This document shows positions 1 through 8,785 of a stretch of DNA of 63,283 bases, piece by piece. Both the position numbers and the translations under genes were made by a program. How positions within the stretch are numbered: position 1 is the first letter of the stretch; each line of letters begins with the position of its first letter. The stretch comes from a bacterium. GTDB lineage: Bacteria > JAMCPX01. The notes beneath the pieces are model-generated. The model was given only the letters and a program-made list of their open reading frames with translations, was not told the origin of the DNA and did not search any database. The DNA lies in assembly GCA_021792615.1 (NCBI GenBank), contig JAJYUJ010000015.1, positions 1-63,283 of the forward strand, in the 5' to 3' direction.

Positions 1-76
1 CATTTTTCTGGTTAACCGGGAAAAAGTAATAGAGAGGTTTTCTCGTTCCTGCGATCCATGCGATATCGATACGCAT
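1..76 (-). CDS. Partial unknown protein, N-terminus only
   Basis: An open frame begins with ATG on the minus strand 11 bases after the stop of the radical SAM gene and stays open for 25 codons to the window edge. It reads MRIDIAWIAGTRKPLYYFFP followed by VNQKN. A GGAAGG purine run lies directly against the ATG, which is poor spacing, so the true start may differ. No family is recognisable from so little sequence. Radical SAM proteins of the neighbouring type are often followed by a partner gene of the TIGR03915 family, but the visible residues do not let me claim that. Confidence 0.3.
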   Translation of the reverse strand, partial: MRIDIAWIAGTRKPLYYFFPVNQKN

Positions 77-87
77 CCTTCCGGGTT

Positions 88-1209
88 TCATTCGAAAATC
101 ACGTACTGCTGTGCCTTTTCGAGCCGTTTACCTTTTACTCCGAGGTCTTCGAGGCTTTTTATCTTCCCTGACCTGCGCGTTTTGAGAATGGTCTTGACGC
201 TTTCGGGTCCCAGACCCGGGACCCTGAGCAATGCTTCTTTATCAGCCTTATTGATTATGACAGGATAGAATTCCGGATGCCTTCGCGCCCATTCATCTTT
301 CGGGTCTTTGTCCAGATTTAAATTGCCATTGCTGTCCAGAAAAATATCGTCACTCTTAAATCCATATTTACGGAGGAGAAAATCCACCTGATACAGGCGG
401 TGTTCGCGTATCAGCACGTCATCCGGATTCAGCAGGAACGACTTCTCCCCGGGTATGTCCCTGGAACCAAGGCCCTTTTGATAGGCAGAAAAGTATACCC
501 TGTGGAAGTTCAGCCGGTCGTATAAGCCGAACATGTAATCGATGATTTCCGAGTCTTTCTCGTCCGCTGCGCCGACCACGAACTGCGTGGTGCACTTCAC
601 CCTCGAATACCTGCCTTCTTTCGCGGTAAGCCTGCTCATGAGCTTTATGGGGCGGATGATATCGTTCATATAATGTTTTTTTCCGGAAAGTAGTTCGAGG
701 TGCCTGCTGCCGGTGGTCTCGATATTCAAAGATACGGCACTTGCAAGGGAAACGGAGTCTTCGACAGCGGCATCCGAAGCACCCGGAATAATCTTAAGGT
801 GTATATATCCCTTGAAGTGGTATTTGTATCTCAGGATACGTGCTACGGCATTGATCCTGTCCATGGTATAGTCCGGGTTGTTTATAACGCCGGAACTCAG
901 GAATAAGCCGAATACCTGCTGCTGCCTGACATAGTCCATGAATATATTCGCCGTTTCTTCCGGGCTGAGGGTAAAGCGCCTGATGTTGGTATCCGATCGC
1001 AGGGGACAGTATTTGCAGTCGTTGGAACAGGCATTCGAGAGCAGGGTTTTTAAGAGGATGGAATATCCGCCGTTCGGGAGTGTTACCGGATAGAGCCATT
1101 TCCCTTCACCCCCTCGTTCCCTGTGCTCGTCTTTCGTTGTCCCGCACGCGCATGCGAGATCGTACTGCGCATCCCCTGAAAGAAGTCTCAGTTTTTCTAT
1201 CGTGTCCAT
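88..1209 (-). CDS. Putative DNA modification/repair radical SAM protein (TIGR03916-like)
   Basis: A 373-residue protein with the radical SAM cluster motif CSNDCKYC (Cys-x3-Cys-x2-Cys) near residue 60 for the SAM-binding 4Fe-4S cluster. The N-terminus (LRLLSGDAQYDLACACGTT) and the overall pattern match the radical SAM family often paired with a uracil-DNA-glycosylase-like protein. The C-terminal 50 residues form helix-hairpin-helix repeats (RVPGLGPESVKTIL), consistent with nucleic-acid binding. ATG at 1209 is preceded by AGAGGA at good spacing. It lies last in a minus-strand series but is 142 bases from ubiA, so it may be transcribed separately. Substrate is unknown; the DNA repair role is a family-level inference. 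Confidence 0.85.
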   Translation of the reverse strand: MDTIEKLRLLSGDAQYDLACACGTTKDEHRERGGEGKWLYPVTLPNGGYSILLKTLLSNACSNDCKYCPLRSDTNIRRFTLSPEETANIFMDYVRQQQVFGLFLSSGVINNPDYTMDRINAVARILRYKYHFKGYIHLKIIPGASDAAVEDSVSLASAVSLNIETTGSRHLELLSGKKHYMNDIIRPIKLMSRLTAKEGRYSRVKCTTQFVVGAADEKDSEIIDYMFGLYDRLNFHRVYFSAYQKGLGSRDIPGEKSFLLNPDDVLIREHRLYQVDFLLRKYGFKSDDIFLDSNGNLNLDKDPKDEWARRHPEFYPVIINKADKEALLRVPGLGPESVKTILKTRRSGKIKSLEDLGVKGKRLEKAQQYVIFE

Positions 1210-1351
1210 GCAAGTTCCTCTGACGGTATTTTATATCCCTGCGGACAGAAATTGCAAGCTGCAGATCGAAATAAATATCTTACTACCTAATCAATACAAT
1301 ATTGCACTTATTATTGCTCCATTTCAATAGGAGTGACTTGCAAGAGATGCA

Positions 1352-2227
1352 CTAAAATCTTAGTTTCAAAAAGATGTCGAGGGCCGAGAAGAAGAGCATA
1401 ATGCTGCTGACGCCGATGTTGGTTTCATAGAATGCCTTTTCCACTTTCGAGAAGTCATCGGGACTGATGAGGCTGTGCTCGTACACAAGCAGGATGACCA
1501 CGAATACTATGCCGGTGAAGTACAGGACATGCATAGGGTAAAGAACCCCGAACAGGATTAAAGCGGCAACCATGAGTGTATGCATGAGCCGCGACAGGAA
1601 AATGGCCCTTTTCACGCCGAATATGACCGGTATGGAAAACAGGTGTTCTTTCCTATCGAAATCAAGGTCCATCAATGAGTACAGTATGTCAAAGCCTCCA
1701 ACCCAGAGGATGACAGCGCCGCTCAACAGGATGATGCTGAAGGGCAGGTCCCCTCTGATTGCGATCCATGCACCTGCCGGTGCCATGGCGTCCACGAACC
1801 CGAGTACGAAATGGCTGAGCCAGGTAAATCGCTTGAGGTAGGAATACAGGAAGATAACGAGCAGGGCAGGGAAGCTCAGGATGAAACTCAGACTGTTCAG
1901 CATGTATGCGGAGAACACGAATACGATGCAGGAGATGAGCAGCATGACCGCGGCAGACCTGACGGAAACAAGCCCTTTGGGTATTGCCCTGTTCTTAGTC
2001 CTCGGATTGCGCGCGTCTACCTTTGCATCCACGATCCTGTTCCAGAGCATGGCAACGGTCCGTGCAAAGGTCAGGGCTATCAGGATCCAGAACATCTGAT
2101 ACAGCGTGGGAATGACATTGGCAGCGAGCATCATGGCTATGATTGCAAAGGGAATTGCAAACAGCGTGTGCTCGAACTTGATCATCTCAAGCAGTGTTTT
2201 TGTTTTATTGATAAGATTTTTCAGCAT
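1352..2227 (-). CDS. UbiA-family prenyltransferase (menaquinone/ubiquinone type)
   Basis: An integral membrane prenyltransferase of 291 residues. The first Asp-rich motif is NRIVDAKVDARNPRTKNRA and the second is YSLMDLDFDRKEH; both bind the Mg-diphosphate of the polyprenyl donor. About eight hydrophobic segments follow the UbiA pattern. In quinone synthesis this enzyme attaches the isoprenoid tail to 4-hydroxybenzoate or to a futalosine-pathway naphthoate precursor (UbiA/MqnP); the sequence does not decide which. I prefer the ATG at 2227 (MLKNLINKTKTLLEMIKFEH) because family members begin there; another ATG at 2251 would add eight Cys-rich residues. The gene is downstream of the O-antigen-ligase-like gene by about 46 bases, probably in one transcript. 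Confidence 0.85.
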   Translation of the reverse strand: MLKNLINKTKTLLEMIKFEHTLFAIPFAIIAMMLAANVIPTLYQMFWILIALTFARTVAMLWNRIVDAKVDARNPRTKNRAIPKGLVSVRSAAVMLLISCIVFVFSAYMLNSLSFILSFPALLVIFLYSYLKRFTWLSHFVLGFVDAMAPAGAWIAIRGDLPFSIILLSGAVILWVGGFDILYSLMDLDFDRKEHLFSIPVIFGVKRAIFLSRLMHTLMVAALILFGVLYPMHVLYFTGIVFVVILLVYEHSLISPDDFSKVEKAFYETNIGVSSIMLFFSALDIFLKLRF

Positions 2228-2273
2228 TCTTTCACAACAGAGGCAATGCATGGATTACCCCTGCTCTGTTTAT

Positions 2274-3482
2274 TTATGGAGTTAATTCCTTACGCACCCG
2301 GTCCGATATGCTGAGTGCAATCAGGAACATCATGCCCCGTAAGAGCATGGTATTGAAGAACATGGGTTCAAATGCGCCGCCGGCAGCGAAGACCAGAAAT
2401 GCGGCAAGCACTGCATTGGAGAGTGCATCATGGGTCGTGAACAATACAGAGAATATGCCGGCATACAGTATGAAAAAACCCAAAAACCCAATCGCACCGG
2501 TCGTTGCAAGGAATTCTACGGGATCGCTGAACGTCCTTTTCCATCCGGCATCTCCCGGCCTGTTCACCTTTGTCCATTCACCATAACAGTTAAACCCGGC
2601 GCCGGTGAACGGATGCTGTTTTAATATCTGCTCCGTGTTTTCGAGCATATGTATCCGTGCAAGGTTGGAGCCGTACCGAACCCCTGATGCCTTTGTAGGA
2701 TGAATGGTGCTGTAGAACAGCTTGGAAAGTTCTGTATGAGGAAACACGAATACAAACGACAAACCAAGCAGCGTTACGATAATAGTACCGTAGAGTATCG
2801 GTCTTGCCCTGAGAAGACCGAATACGATGAAAGAAGACCACAGACCTGCTGCTCCGCTCCTGGCATAGGCAAAATAGGTCGTTGCAATTGACACTATTGC
2901 CGGGATGATACTCCGGACGATATGCATCAACCCCTTCCCGAAGTAGGCAAAAACAACGACAAATGCGAACAACACAGCATAGTACTGTCCAAACCTCAGC
3001 GCTATCCTGTCAGACAGGTTGTTATTGGCAGCATCAACTGTTTGGTACACATCGAATTTATACGGCACTATTGTTTTACCGAGAAGGTGCTGTGCAATTA
3101 AATACAGTGCAAAAACGCCCGATATCGTCAACAGCACATTGAGCAATCGCTTCGATGTTTTCGAATCGATGCCGAGATTGGGGATGACGTAGGGGAACAG
3201 CAGCCATCGTACAATGGCGAATTTTCGTATGCTGAGTGCCGGGTCCAGTGAAAAAGGGATTGTGATACTTGCAAGCACGAGAAAAGCTGCCAGTGCAATC
3301 GTATAAGCCTTCGGCGGCAGGTGTACATGCTTGTTCCATGCGGCCCTGGCGATCGCTGCCAGTAAGGCCGCATCAAATCCTGCCTCGGACAAAGCAGGAG
3401 AATAAGGCATGGCTATCACAAACAAAAAGAGACCGGCCAATCCCAGGGTATAGAAAAGTCTGTCAGTTTTTTTCATATTCAT
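2274..3482 (-). CDS. O-antigen ligase / Wzy-like polytopic membrane protein
   Basis: A 402-residue protein with roughly ten hydrophobic segments. The large periplasmic loop near the C-terminus contains HPFTGAGFNCYGEW followed by an SDPVEFLATTGAIG stretch, the pattern of Wzy_C/WaaL proteins that ligate O-antigen or polymerise polysaccharide at the periplasmic face of the inner membrane. The usual His-Asn pair before the last loop (HN..L) is replaced by SDP, so exact chemistry is uncertain. It starts four bases after the DegT-like stop, and translation is probably coupled. ATG at 3482 and another two codons later are both possible starts; neither has a strong ribosome site. Confidence 0.75.
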   Translation of the reverse strand: MNMKKTDRLFYTLGLAGLFLFVIAMPYSPALSEAGFDAALLAAIARAAWNKHVHLPPKAYTIALAAFLVLASITIPFSLDPALSIRKFAIVRWLLFPYVIPNLGIDSKTSKRLLNVLLTISGVFALYLIAQHLLGKTIVPYKFDVYQTVDAANNNLSDRIALRFGQYYAVLFAFVVVFAYFGKGLMHIVRSIIPAIVSIATTYFAYARSGAAGLWSSFIVFGLLRARPILYGTIIVTLLGLSFVFVFPHTELSKLFYSTIHPTKASGVRYGSNLARIHMLENTEQILKQHPFTGAGFNCYGEWTKVNRPGDAGWKRTFSDPVEFLATTGAIGFLGFFILYAGIFSVLFTTHDALSNAVLAAFLVFAAGGAFEPMFFNTMLLRGMMFLIALSISDRVRKELTP

Positions 3483-3486
3483 ATTA

Positions 3487-4653
3487 TTAACGTGCGTACC
3501 TTTTTACTACATCGATGACCGTTTGTGCAACATAGACGGCATCGTCATCACTTAACTGTGAATAAAGCGGCAGGCTTACGTCGGAGGTGTAGATGTCGTA
3601 GGTATTGGGTAGTATGTTGTACGTATACTTGTATTTTTTAGAATAATACGGATGAATATGAAGGGGTATATAATGAACCGAAGCTTCAACCCCCTTCTGC
3701 TTCAACTCATGGATAAATTCATCCCGGTTGAGCAGGATAGAATCCTTTATGATTCTTAGGGTGTACGACTGCCATGTATGCGATACGTCTGATGCCGCAA
3801 ACACGGGAAGCAGTACCCGGTCCTGAAATGGCTGCAGCAGGCTATGGTAAATTCCAGCTCTCTGCCTGCGCCGCTCCGTAGAGTGACCTGTTTTTTTCAG
3901 GTAAACCGAGTATAAGGCACATTGTATACCGGTCATCATGCAATCAAACCCGGGACTTATAATCTCATAATACCAGTTACTATAGGGGGGCGGTTCGTTG
4001 CTGTTTTTTGATACCTTTATGCCGTGCTCCCTGAGGCTTTTAATCGACGACTGGGTCTTTTCCATATCTGTCGCTATTATGGCGCCTTTTGTGAACGGAT
4101 CATTATTCGCGAATATGGTTATTTGCGGATAGGTGCCCGGGGCTTTATGTCTGTATTCACGGAATGGATTATAAGAGGTATAGTGGATGACGTACACACC
4201 GTTTGCAGCGGCAAGCTGGAGTATGGGTTTTACGTCTGTGGCAAAGCCTGCGGTATCAAAAACGACGATAGCCTTTGTTTTATGACCGATTCCTGCGGTC
4301 ACCGATTCCATGGAAAGGGTAAGACTCTGCCGGTCTATGTCCGCAAATACCGCCGAGGCCCCCGAATGTTCCACAGCCTCCCCGATGTCCGGGCCGGCAT
4401 ACGAGGGTATGATGACCTCGTCACTTTCCCGGACACCGAGAGATCGAAGGGATAATAAGACTGCCTGCATGGCCGTATTCACGGCAATGGTAAAGGGAAA
4501 ATTTGTAATCCCTGCAAAGTTTTGCTCACACCCTCGTACGAGTCCGGAGGTATCCTTATCCGAATCTCTGATGATACCAGCCGCCTGCTGTATATCTTCG
4601 TCTGTTATGTCCGATCGTGTAAAAGGTATGTATCGAAGGGCCTCGTTACTCAT
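3487..4653 (-). CDS. DegT/DnrJ/EryC1-fold protein, apparently without the PLP lysine
   Basis: A 388-residue member of the sugar aminotransferase fold family: the N-terminal PFTRSDITDEDI, the VNTAMQAVLLSLRSLGV substrate loop and the DEVIIPSYAG strand are typical. Family members bind PLP with an Asp in an ED-A motif and a Lys in SFHxTKN. Here the first is VIHYTSYNP (about residues 155-163) and the second is IFANNDPFTKGAIIATD (about 180-196), so both the Asp and the Schiff-base Lys seem to be lost; the only nearby Lys (189) falls six positions late by alignment from the right. The gene sits four bases from purC and from the ligase-like gene. It may be a dehydratase-like variant, a regulator or a non-catalytic relative. 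Confidence 0.75.
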   Translation of the reverse strand: MSNEALRYIPFTRSDITDEDIQQAAGIIRDSDKDTSGLVRGCEQNFAGITNFPFTIAVNTAMQAVLLSLRSLGVRESDEVIIPSYAGPDIGEAVEHSGASAVFADIDRQSLTLSMESVTAGIGHKTKAIVVFDTAGFATDVKPILQLAAANGVYVIHYTSYNPFREYRHKAPGTYPQITIFANNDPFTKGAIIATDMEKTQSSIKSLREHGIKVSKNSNEPPPYSNWYYEIISPGFDCMMTGIQCALYSVYLKKTGHSTERRRQRAGIYHSLLQPFQDRVLLPVFAASDVSHTWQSYTLRIIKDSILLNRDEFIHELKQKGVEASVHYIPLHIHPYYSKKYKYTYNILPNTYDIYTSDVSLPLYSQLSDDDAVYVAQTVIDVVKRYAR

Positions 4654-4657
4654 GCAG

Positions 4658-5554
4658 CTATTGCAGACTTTTACCCGTTATCCGGGTATACGCCTCGAGG
4701 TATTTCTCCCGAGTTTTATTGACGATGTCATCCGGCAGTGACGGTGTTGGCGGCTTCTTGTTCCAGTTTATCGATTCGAGCCAGTCCCTCAGGAACTGTT
4801 TGTCGAAGCTCTTTTGCGGCCCGCCGGGTTTATATTCGGCCATGGACCAGAATCGCGAAGAGTCGGGTGTCAGCATCTCATCTATGATGATGAGCTCATC
4901 TTTGTCTGTTAAACCGAATTCAAATTTCGTATCCGATATGATGATACCTTTCGTATACGCATACGCGTAGGCCTTTTGGTAAATGGCGATGGTCTTTTCA
5001 ATGATCGCTGAAGCATATTTTTTACCGACAATTTCTTCAAACCGTTTCAGATCGACATTTTCATCATGACCTGCAGCAGCCTTGGTCGAGGGCGTAAAAA
5101 CAGGCTCGGGCAATTTGTCCGATTCGACAAGGCCAGGCTTGATGCCGATGCCGCATATCTTCCCCGTTTCTTTGTATTCTTTCCAGCCTGAGCCCGAGAG
5201 ATACCCTCTTACAACGCACTCTGCCGCAAACGGCTTTGCTTTTTTTACAATCATGGATCTTGCCTTGAGCATGTCCAAATAAGGCTTTAGTCCGGAAGGA
5301 TACTCCTTTATATCTGCAGTGATAACATGGTTCTTGATAATATCTTGCGTATAGTTAAACCAGAACAGGGAAAGCCCGTTCAGGATCCTTCCCTTGTCCG
5401 GAATACCGTTCGGCATAATATAATCGAAAGCGGATATCCGGTCTGTTGCTATGATGAGCAGTGTGTCTCCCAGATCGTATATGTCCCTGACCTTGCCTCT
5501 TCCCTTTAAGGTTAAACCTTTGATGTCCGTTTTTAATACAACTTCGCCTGCCAT
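4658..5554 (-). CDS. purC: Phosphoribosylaminoimidazole-succinocarboxamide synthase
   Basis: SAICAR synthase, 298 residues, joining CAIR and aspartate with ATP in purine synthesis. Hallmarks are [13 protein letters not shown] at the N-terminus (nucleotide loop), [20 protein letters not shown], the [14 protein letters not shown] segment and [12 protein letters not shown]. It is the longer form (about 300 residues) rather than the 235-residue type. ATG at 5554 is preceded by GGAGAAAGGAC. This is the first gene of a five-gene minus-strand series and is not with the other pur genes of the window (17.9-22.4 kb and purB at 54.7 kb). Confidence 0.95.
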   Translation of the reverse strand: MAGEVVLKTDIKGLTLKGRGKVRDIYDLGDTLLIIATDRISAFDYIMPNGIPDKGRILNGLSLFWFNYTQDIIKNHVITADIKEYPSGLKPYLDMLKARSMIVKKAKPFAAECVVRGYLSGSGWKEYKETGKICGIGIKPGLVESDKLPEPVFTPSTKAAAGHDENVDLKRFEEIVGKKYASAIIEKTIAIYQKAYAYAYTKGIIISDTKFEFGLTDKDELIIIDEMLTPDSSRFWSMAEYKPGGPQKSFDKQFLRDWLESINWNKKPPTPSLPDDIVNKTREKYLEAYTRITGKSLQ

Positions 5555-5580
5555 TGTCCTTTCTCCTCTCTAAAATGTTT

Positions 5581-5677
5581 TACCCCGTCAGAAAACCCGG
5601 CATGTATTCCGGGATACCATACGGTTACGTCATTATGCGGAGGGCGGACTTTTGTGCCCTGTCCTTTCTAACGGGGG
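5581..5677. repeat. Dispersed palindromic element, copy A (in the purC leader)
   Basis: Imperfect inverted repeat: ACCCCGTCAGAAA at the left end and TTTCTAACGGGGG at the right end with about 70 bases between. The right arm GTCCTTTCTAACGGG (5661-5675) recurs exactly at 28966-28980 in a second palindrome. Inside is a smaller stem-like stretch (cccggcatgtattccgggat). The repeat lies within the predicted purC 5-prime untranslated region, so it could affect purC mRNA folding. Confidence 0.5.
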
Positions 5678-5686
5678 TGCGGTAAG

Positions 5687-5713
5687 ATTATAAGCTTTTC
5701 CTGTGCAGGTCAA
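5687..5713 (-). promoter_or_regulatory. Candidate purC promoter
   Basis: On the minus strand TTGACC (5708-5713) and TATAAT (5687-5692) are separated by 15 bases, which is shorter than the ideal 17. The -10 is a perfect consensus hexamer. Transcription would begin near 5680 and yield a leader of about 125 nt that contains the palindromic element. No purine riboswitch consensus was recognised in that leader. Confidence 0.4.
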
Positions 5714-5745
5714 ATAAAATAACAATGTTTGGGTTTCCGTGAAGG

Positions 5746-5775
5746 TTGACTTTTGACGGCACGGTATTGTATAAA
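5746..5775 (+). promoter_or_regulatory. Promoter of the TPR-kinase gene
   Basis: TTGACT at 5746-5751 and TATAAA at 5770-5775 with an 18-base spacer. The predicted start of transcription is around 5782, only some nine bases before the ATG at 5791, and no Shine-Dalgarno sequence precedes that ATG. The transcript is therefore predicted to be nearly leaderless. Confidence 0.5.
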
Positions 5776-5790
5776 ATTTTAATATAAACC

Positions 5791-8151
5791 ATGGATACAA
5801 TTGTTGACACTGCGACTTCCCTGCTTGGCGGATTGATCAATCTGCTCTCGTATCTTTTCTCTACGGATCCTTACAGTACCATCATAAAGGTTGCCGGTGC
5901 TGCTCTCGCCTTTTATGTCCTGGTCATGATCGCCAAAAAACTTCTGTTTTCCGGCGGCGGGAAAGGAACGAATTTCTCGAGCTCTGCGCGCAATGCACTC
6001 AAGCGCGGCGATTATGTAGGGGCAGGGGACTTCTATCAGTATGATGGAAAGCTTTCGAAGGCATATGACCTCTATATGAAGGGTGGTGCAAAGAAAAAGG
6101 CGTCGGAGGTTGCAGTGCGTATGAACAATATCGAGACCGCCATTAATCTCCTTCTCGAATCCGGAGATTCCGGTGCTGCGGCACGGCTTGCAAAAACAAA
6201 CGGCAGCTTCAAGCGGGCAGGGGACATCTATAAATCCATAAAAAGTTACACAGAAGCTGCCTCTGCATACGAACAGGCAAAAGACTACACACAGGCCGCA
6301 CAGATGTATGAGGACGCTGAAATGTTTTTGCCGGCGGGGGAGTTATATTTGAACTCGGGCAATATAAAGAAGGCCGCACAATGTTATCTAGGTGCTTTTA
6401 ACAGCGATTATGCAACGGATAAAATGGAGATGGACCAGGAATATAATGCGAGAATGACGGAACTTGCAAAAAAAACGGGCACGTTATTGACGAAGGTAGG
6501 TATGCATGAACGGGCTGCAAAGGTATATGCTGCAATGAAGCTTTACGAATCAGCAGCACAGGCGTCAAAAGCAGCAGGAAAATTCCTCGAGGCCGGGGAG
6601 TATTTTGTAAGGGCAAACAGACCGGTGGAAGCGGCCCAGCTTTTTGAAAAGGCCGGTGATCCCGTCAGGGCGAATACCGTGAGGGCAGAGTATTACCGGG
6701 GCACGGGTGAGACCGAAAAGGCGGCGCAGTGTTACGAAACGATAGAAGAATTCATGAATGCGGCCGAACTTTATTCCGGCTCGGGTAATTATCCCAAAGC
6801 AGGTGAGATGTATGAAAAAGCGGGTTCATATGAGCTTGCGGCACAGATGTATGAAAATACAAACAGCGCGCAAAAGGCCGCGGAACTCTATGGGAAGGCG
6901 GGGAACCTCGAGAAAGCCAAGTATCTGTACAAGCACATAGGGGATGAGAAGAACCTCATCGGCACGCTCATCAAGGAGAAAAAATACATCGAAGCTGCGG
7001 AACAGTATATAAAATTCGGCGACAGAGACAGTGCCATACAATCGCTCCAGATGGTGCGGGCTTCCGATGCGTCCGGTTACTACCGCGCGTGCGTGATGCT
7101 CGGCGACATCTTTATCGACAAGGGGATGTTCGTTCAGGCCATGGAAAAATATAAAAAGGCCATTGGGAATAAACCCCTGGACATAGCAACCGTGGATGCA
7201 TACTACGGTATTGCCGTAGCATTCGAGAAGACCGGCAAGACCGCAAAGTCGCTCATGATATACGATAAGATCCTTGCAGAGGATTATAATTACAAGGACA
7301 TCAAAATCAGAATAAAAAACCTGAAAGAGCAGCCGCAAAAGCCGCAGCAGATAGTTGCTCCTCCTGATGTGCGGTACAGCATCGTCAAAGAGATAGGGCG
7401 CGGCAATATGGGCAAGGTGTACGAGGCATACGATAACGTCCTTGAACGGAAAGTAGCGTATAAAATACCGAGCCTGGATCTGACCCACCACCCGGAGCTG
7501 GTGAATGATTTTTTACGGGAGGCAAAATCAGCAGCATCCCTGAATCACCCGAACATCGTCATTGTTTATGACGCAGGAAAACAGAGCGGTGATTATTATA
7601 TAGCCATGGAATTGATCCAGGGCAAAACCCTCAAGGATATGCTCCATGAAAAGACCAGACTCTCGACGCAGGAGTCTATGAAAATATCGGAGCAGCTTGT
7701 GCGGGCGCTGGTATATGCACATGCCGGCAATCTTATTCACCGGGATATAAAACCCGGGAACATCATGATAACGGATGACGGCACGGTCAAATTGATGGAT
7801 TTCGGGCTTGCCAAGATCATTCACGATACCGCACAGTACGCCACCAAGATCATCGGAACGCCATTTTATATGTCGCCGGAGCAGATCAAGGGTGAAAAGA
7901 TAAGTTTTGAGACGGATATCTACGCATTCGGTGTGGTGCTGTACGAAATGTTGACCGGCGCACCGCCGTTTCAGAAAGGGGATATTTATTATCATCATTT
8001 GCATACACAAGCGCCTTCCCCAAAAGATGCCGTACCGGAAATACCTGACAAACTGAGCGGCATTGTGTTGAAGTGTTTGCAGAAAGAGCCTGAACGGCGT
8101 TTCCAGAGCACGTCGGAACTGCTGTCCGCGCTCCTTTCGCTGCATGCATAG
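5791..8151 (+). CDS. Membrane-anchored TPR protein with C-terminal Ser/Thr kinase domain
   Basis: A 786-residue protein with three parts. Residues about 25-52 form one hydrophobic segment. Residues about 65-510 are a long solenoid of TPR-like helical pairs with repeated A..YE.A...A.AA.MYE patterns. Residues about 527-786 are a eukaryote-type protein kinase: glycine loop IGRGNMGKVYEAYD, ATP Lys in VAYKIP (about 557), catalytic HRDIKPGNIM (Asp about 652), DFGLAK (about 670), the APE-like MSPEQIKG and SFETDIYAFGVVLYEML. All catalytic residues are present. The kinase comes after the repeats, unlike the common PknB order. It is monocistronic or precedes the PtsN-like gene after 176 bases with two hairpins. 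Its targets are unknown. Confidence 0.9.
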   Translation: MDTIVDTATSLLGGLINLLSYLFSTDPYSTIIKVAGAALAFYVLVMIAKKLLFSGGGKGTNFSSSARNALKRGDYVGAGDFYQYDGKLSKAYDLYMKGGAKKKASEVAVRMNNIETAINLLLESGDSGAAARLAKTNGSFKRAGDIYKSIKSYTEAASAYEQAKDYTQAAQMYEDAEMFLPAGELYLNSGNIKKAAQCYLGAFNSDYATDKMEMDQEYNARMTELAKKTGTLLTKVGMHERAAKVYAAMKLYESAAQASKAAGKFLEAGEYFVRANRPVEAAQLFEKAGDPVRANTVRAEYYRGTGETEKAAQCYETIEEFMNAAELYSGSGNYPKAGEMYEKAGSYELAAQMYENTNSAQKAAELYGKAGNLEKAKYLYKHIGDEKNLIGTLIKEKKYIEAAEQYIKFGDRDSAIQSLQMVRASDASGYYRACVMLGDIFIDKGMFVQAMEKYKKAIGNKPLDIATVDAYYGIAVAFEKTGKTAKSLMIYDKILAEDYNYKDIKIRIKNLKEQPQKPQQIVAPPDVRYSIVKEIGRGNMGKVYEAYDNVLERKVAYKIPSLDLTHHPELVNDFLREAKSAASLNHPNIVIVYDAGKQSGDYYIAMELIQGKTLKDMLHEKTRLSTQESMKISEQLVRALVYAHAGNLIHRDIKPGNIMITDDGTVKLMDFGLAKIIHDTAQYATKIIGTPFYMSPEQIKGEKISFETDIYAFGVVLYEMLTGAPPFQKGDIYYHHLHTQAPSPKDAVPEIPDKLSGIVLKCLQKEPERRFQSTSELLSALLSLHA

Positions 8152-8177
8152 CATCATCCCCCGCGGGTTCAATGGGT

Positions 8178-8282
8178 GTTCGCCGCAATACCTCCCGCCT
8201 ATGACGGGAGAGTCAAGGCGAACTCTACGATTAACATGTTCCATACCAACGAAGAACCACGCTGTCTACAACGAGGTTCTTC
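8178..8282. repeat. Two stem-loops between the kinase and PtsN-like genes
   Basis: GTTCGCC (8178-8184) pairs with GGCGAAC (8217-8223) and encloses a second stem TCCCG/CGGGA (8193-8209). A further pair GAAGAACC (8251-8258) and GGTTCTTC (8275-8282) follows. There is no T-run after either, so they are not simple terminators; they may be REP-like or may separate expression of the flanking genes. Confidence 0.4.
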
Positions 8283-8327
8283 AATTCTTTATTGCCATAC
8301 GCCCTGTTTTATATTAAACATAGTCTC

Positions 8328-8783
8328 ATGGTACTGAGACTTATCGATATTACCGATGAAAGACTTATAAAAGTAGGTTTTCCCGAAAAAAAGCGTGATG
8401 CTGTCTTCATTGAACTGATCGGCCTGATTACCGCTGCACATCCCTCCGAAGAAAGTCAGGCATTGTTCAAGCGGTTCATAGAGCGGGAAGATGTCATGTC
8501 AACCGCAATAGGCTCTGCTATAGCAATTCCCCATATCATATCAGGGGAAATCGAAGCCCCGTTACTCGCAATCGGCATAGATAAAGACGGCATACAGTAC
8601 GACGCGGCATCAGGACCCGTAAAACTGATATTCATGTTTGTCGGTCCTTCGCAGAATCGGGAGCCTTATCTTGAGTCACTGGTGCGAGTATCAAGATTGC
8701 TGAAAGTGGAACAGAACAGAACCATGCTGATCAATGCCGGTACACCTTCGCAGGTATTGTCCATAATAAAAGAGCTGGACTGA
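8328..8783 (+). CDS. PTS IIA-type (PtsN-like) regulatory protein
   Basis: A 151-residue EIIA-fructose/nitrogen fold protein. The phosphorylatable His lies in STAIGSAIAIPHII, matching the TGIGxGxAIPH motif of PtsN/IIA proteins, with the GPVKLIFMFVGPSQN strand and ESLVRVSRLLK helix also conserved. I start it at the ATG at 8328 (MVLRLIDITDERLIKVGF); a TTG at 8292 in frame would add 12 residues without a ribosome site at the right distance. No PTS transporter genes are nearby, so a regulatory role is more likely than sugar transport. It is two bases upstream of mutM. Confidence 0.85.
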   Translation: MVLRLIDITDERLIKVGFPEKKRDAVFIELIGLITAAHPSEESQALFKRFIEREDVMSTAIGSAIAIPHIISGEIEAPLLAIGIDKDGIQYDAASGPVKLIFMFVGPSQNREPYLESLVRVSRLLKVEQNRTMLINAGTPSQVLSIIKELD

Positions 8784-8785
8784 TC

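Noticed and set aside
5555-5686. Purine riboswitch in the purC leader
   Set aside because: No match to the conserved core of purine or PRPP-type riboswitches; the fold is explained by the palindromic repeat.
7528-8244. 238-codon minus-strand frame opposite the kinase domain
   Set aside because: Antisense shadow of conserved kinase motifs; Arg/His-rich and without family features.
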